DNA from: Occultella kanbiaonis
Lineage (GTDB): Bacteria > Actinomycetota > Actinomycetes > Actinomycetales > Beutenbergiaceae
Length of the DNA: 64,000 nt
Assembly: GCF_009708215.1 (NCBI RefSeq)
Contig: NZ_CP046175.1
Span: 3,348,001-3,412,000 of the forward strand
Reading direction: 5' to 3'
Of the stretch, positions 63,005-64,000 are shown piece after piece. The notes below the pieces were generated by a model that was not told where the DNA came from, did not search any database, and saw nothing but the letters and a program-made list of their open reading frames with translations. Every line of letters starts with the position of its first letter. Within the stretch, counting starts at the first letter, position 1. The position numbers were made by a program, and so were the translations under genes.

Positions 63005-63199
63005 CGAAGCGATGATGCCGCAATCGGGCCGACCCGGCCGACACTCGGCAGGTGAGTTCTGCCCACGTCCGTCCCACCGCCGAGGCAGCGGGCCGGAAGG
63101 TGCACGGCCGACGCGGGTGATGGTCCGGTGCTGGGCGGATCTGGTGAAGTTCGCCCGGCGGCCGCACCAGGGCGGGGCACCTGGGGTTCGATCGTGCCC

Positions 63200-63637
63200 A
63201 TGGAACACCCACCCGAGTCCCCCGTGCGAGCGCCGCGGCGGCGGGCGGCCGTAGCGGTGGGGCTCGTCGCCGTGATCGCCGCGGGGCTCGCCCTGCAGCT
63301 CGTGCGACACCTGCCGGGCGCGGACGTCGCGGGCACGGCGGCCTACGCCGTCGCCGCCGTGCTCGCCGTCACCCTCGTGCGGCCACGCTGCCCGGCCTGG
63401 GCCGTCGCGGCCGCTGGCACCGGCGCGGTGTGCGCGGTGGAGGTCGCGCAGCTGACGCCGCTGCCGGGCGCGATCTCCGAAGCGTTCCCGGCGGCCCGGC
63501 TGCTCCTCGGTGCGAACTTCGACCCGGTGGACCTGGCCGTGCTCGCCGTCGCCGGCGGACTCACGGGACTGCTGCTCGCCGGTGCACGGCGGGCGACTCT
63601 GAATCGTGACCTGCGCGGCACCGGCTTCCCGAACTGA
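63200..63637 (+). CDS. DUF2809 family membrane protein
   Basis: A 145-residue protein with four membrane segments. YAVAAVLAVTLVRPRCPAW and the conserved-looking AVEVAQLTPLP ... LLLGANFDPVDLAVLAVAGG fit DUF2809, small membrane proteins of unknown role that resemble VanZ. ATG 63200 opens MEHPPESPV; no clear ribosome site. Confidence 0.75.
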   Translation: MEHPPESPVRAPRRRAAVAVGLVAVIAAGLALQLVRHLPGADVAGTAAYAVAAVLAVTLVRPRCPAWAVAAAGTGAVCAVEVAQLTPLPGAISEAFPAARLLLGANFDPVDLAVLAVAGGLTGLLLAGARRATLNRDLRGTGFPN

Positions 63638-63641
63638 GTCC

Positions 63642-63768
63642 GAGGGTGCGTTCGTGCGGCGAATCGGCACCGTGCGTCGCAGAAACGCACACCCGCAGCA
63701 GGCAGGGCTCAGCCAAAGGTGCGGTCGTGCGGCGAATCGGCCCCTATCGCCCGCAGAACCGCACTCTC
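63642..63768. repeat. Two tandem palindromic elements between convergent genes
   Basis: GGTGCGTTCGTGCGGCGAAT (63645) and GGTGCGGTCGTGCGGCGAAT (63718) open two units 73 bp apart. Each is followed by a partly inverted copy (GCAGAAACGCACACCC; GCAGAACCGCACTCTC), so each unit can fold into a hairpin. They lie between DUF2809 and rsmE and resemble 5351-5403. Confidence 0.7.
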
Positions 63769-63795
63769 GCAGCAGGCACGGTCGAGGCGGCGGGA

Positions 63796-64000
63796 TCAGT
63801 CCGCGGCCGCGTCCCAGCGACCGAGCCGCTGCGCCAGGACCGCGACCGCGATGGGCCCGGCCGTGGAGGTGCGCAGCACGTGCGGGCCGAGCCGGACCGG
63901 CTGCGCACCGGCCCCCTCGAGGGCCGCGATCTCGGCGTCCGAGAGGCCGCCCTCCGGGCCCACCACGAGGAGCACCTCGAGCGCATCCGCACCGACGGCC
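63796..64000 (-). CDS. rsmE: 16S rRNA (uracil-1498-N3)-methyltransferase RsmE, C-terminal part
   Basis: The last 68 codons of a SPOUT methyltransferase; the gene continues past the window end. LLVVGPEGGLSDAEIAAL (the SAM-binding knot) and LGPHVLRTSTAGPIAVAVL are diagnostic. The stop is TGA (63796-63798). It fits the expected place upstream of phoH in actinobacterial order. Confidence 0.93.
   Translation of the reverse strand, partial: AVGADALEVLLVVGPEGGLSDAEIAALEGAGAQPVRLGPHVLRTSTAGPIAVAVLAQRLGRWDAAAD

Overview
The window is high-GC chromosomal DNA of an actinomycete. Strong GC bias at third codon positions, GTG and TTG starts, 4-bp ATGA/GTGA gene overlaps and the gene families point to the order Micrococcales, perhaps the Beutenbergiaceae/Ruaniaceae/Cellulomonadaceae neighbourhood; the family placement is inference. 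I saw no rRNA, tRNA or CRISPR array.

Backbone: dusB (5.5-6.7 kb), glyS (15.6-17.0), zur (21.6-22.0), uppS and recO (22.8-24.3), leuA (32.2-33.9), era, a CorC/YbeX-like gene, ybeY and phoH (55.3-59.1) and the 3' part of rsmE (63.8 to the end). From memory, glyS-zur-uppS-recO-era-corC-ybeY-phoH-rsmE is also the gene order in Mycobacterium tuberculosis (Rv2357c to Rv2372c). Here accessory blocks fill almost every seam of that conserved string.

Region by region. 0-5.3 kb: a maltose/maltodextrin-type ABC importer (malE-malF-malG) with a divergent LacI-type repressor, a candidate operator between them, and a strong hairpin between malE and malF. 6.9-14.0 kb: a six-gene operon (LacI regulator, sugar-binding lipoprotein, two permeases, GH130 phosphorylase, Tat-exported alpha/alpha-barrel protein) that looks like uptake and phosphorolysis of beta-mannosides, with tandem operator copies upstream. 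14.2-18.5 kb: a YibE/F membrane protein, glyS, and an AbiEi/DUF559-like gene bracketed by a 56-bp palindromic repeat. 18.9-22.7 kb: a zinc importer znuA-znuC-znuB with zur in the same operon, then a DedA-family gene. 24.4-32.1 kb: a scrapyard with an IS481 remnant, a zinc-ribbon protein, an ECF41-type sigma factor with a divergent epimerase, an NDH-2 enzyme, and then in a row a frameshifted dehydrogenase remnant, an IS1380 remnant, a duplicated 3' end of the sigma gene, an unknown protein, an IS3 left end and a second broken ECF sigma gene.

34-53.7 kb, all on the minus strand, holds the most interesting block. In transcription order it encodes a PP2C phosphatase, a long acidic FHA protein, a membrane Ser/Thr kinase with an extracellular Fn3-like module, an FHA protein with a helix-turn-helix-like C-terminus, a 2030-residue anchored protein (propeller-like head, about 11 Ig-like and 5 Fn3 domains), MoxR, DUF58 and a transglutaminase-fold membrane protein lacking its catalytic Cys and His, then a LarA homologue and a membrane FHA protein. 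I read it as a phosphorylation-controlled system that builds or senses a giant surface protein. I know of no experimental description of it. 53.8-64 kb: a membrane alpha/beta hydrolase, the era-phoH operon, a GNAT acetyltransferase, a phytoene-desaturase-like oxidoreductase, an unknown membrane-anchored protein, a DUF2809 protein and rsmE.
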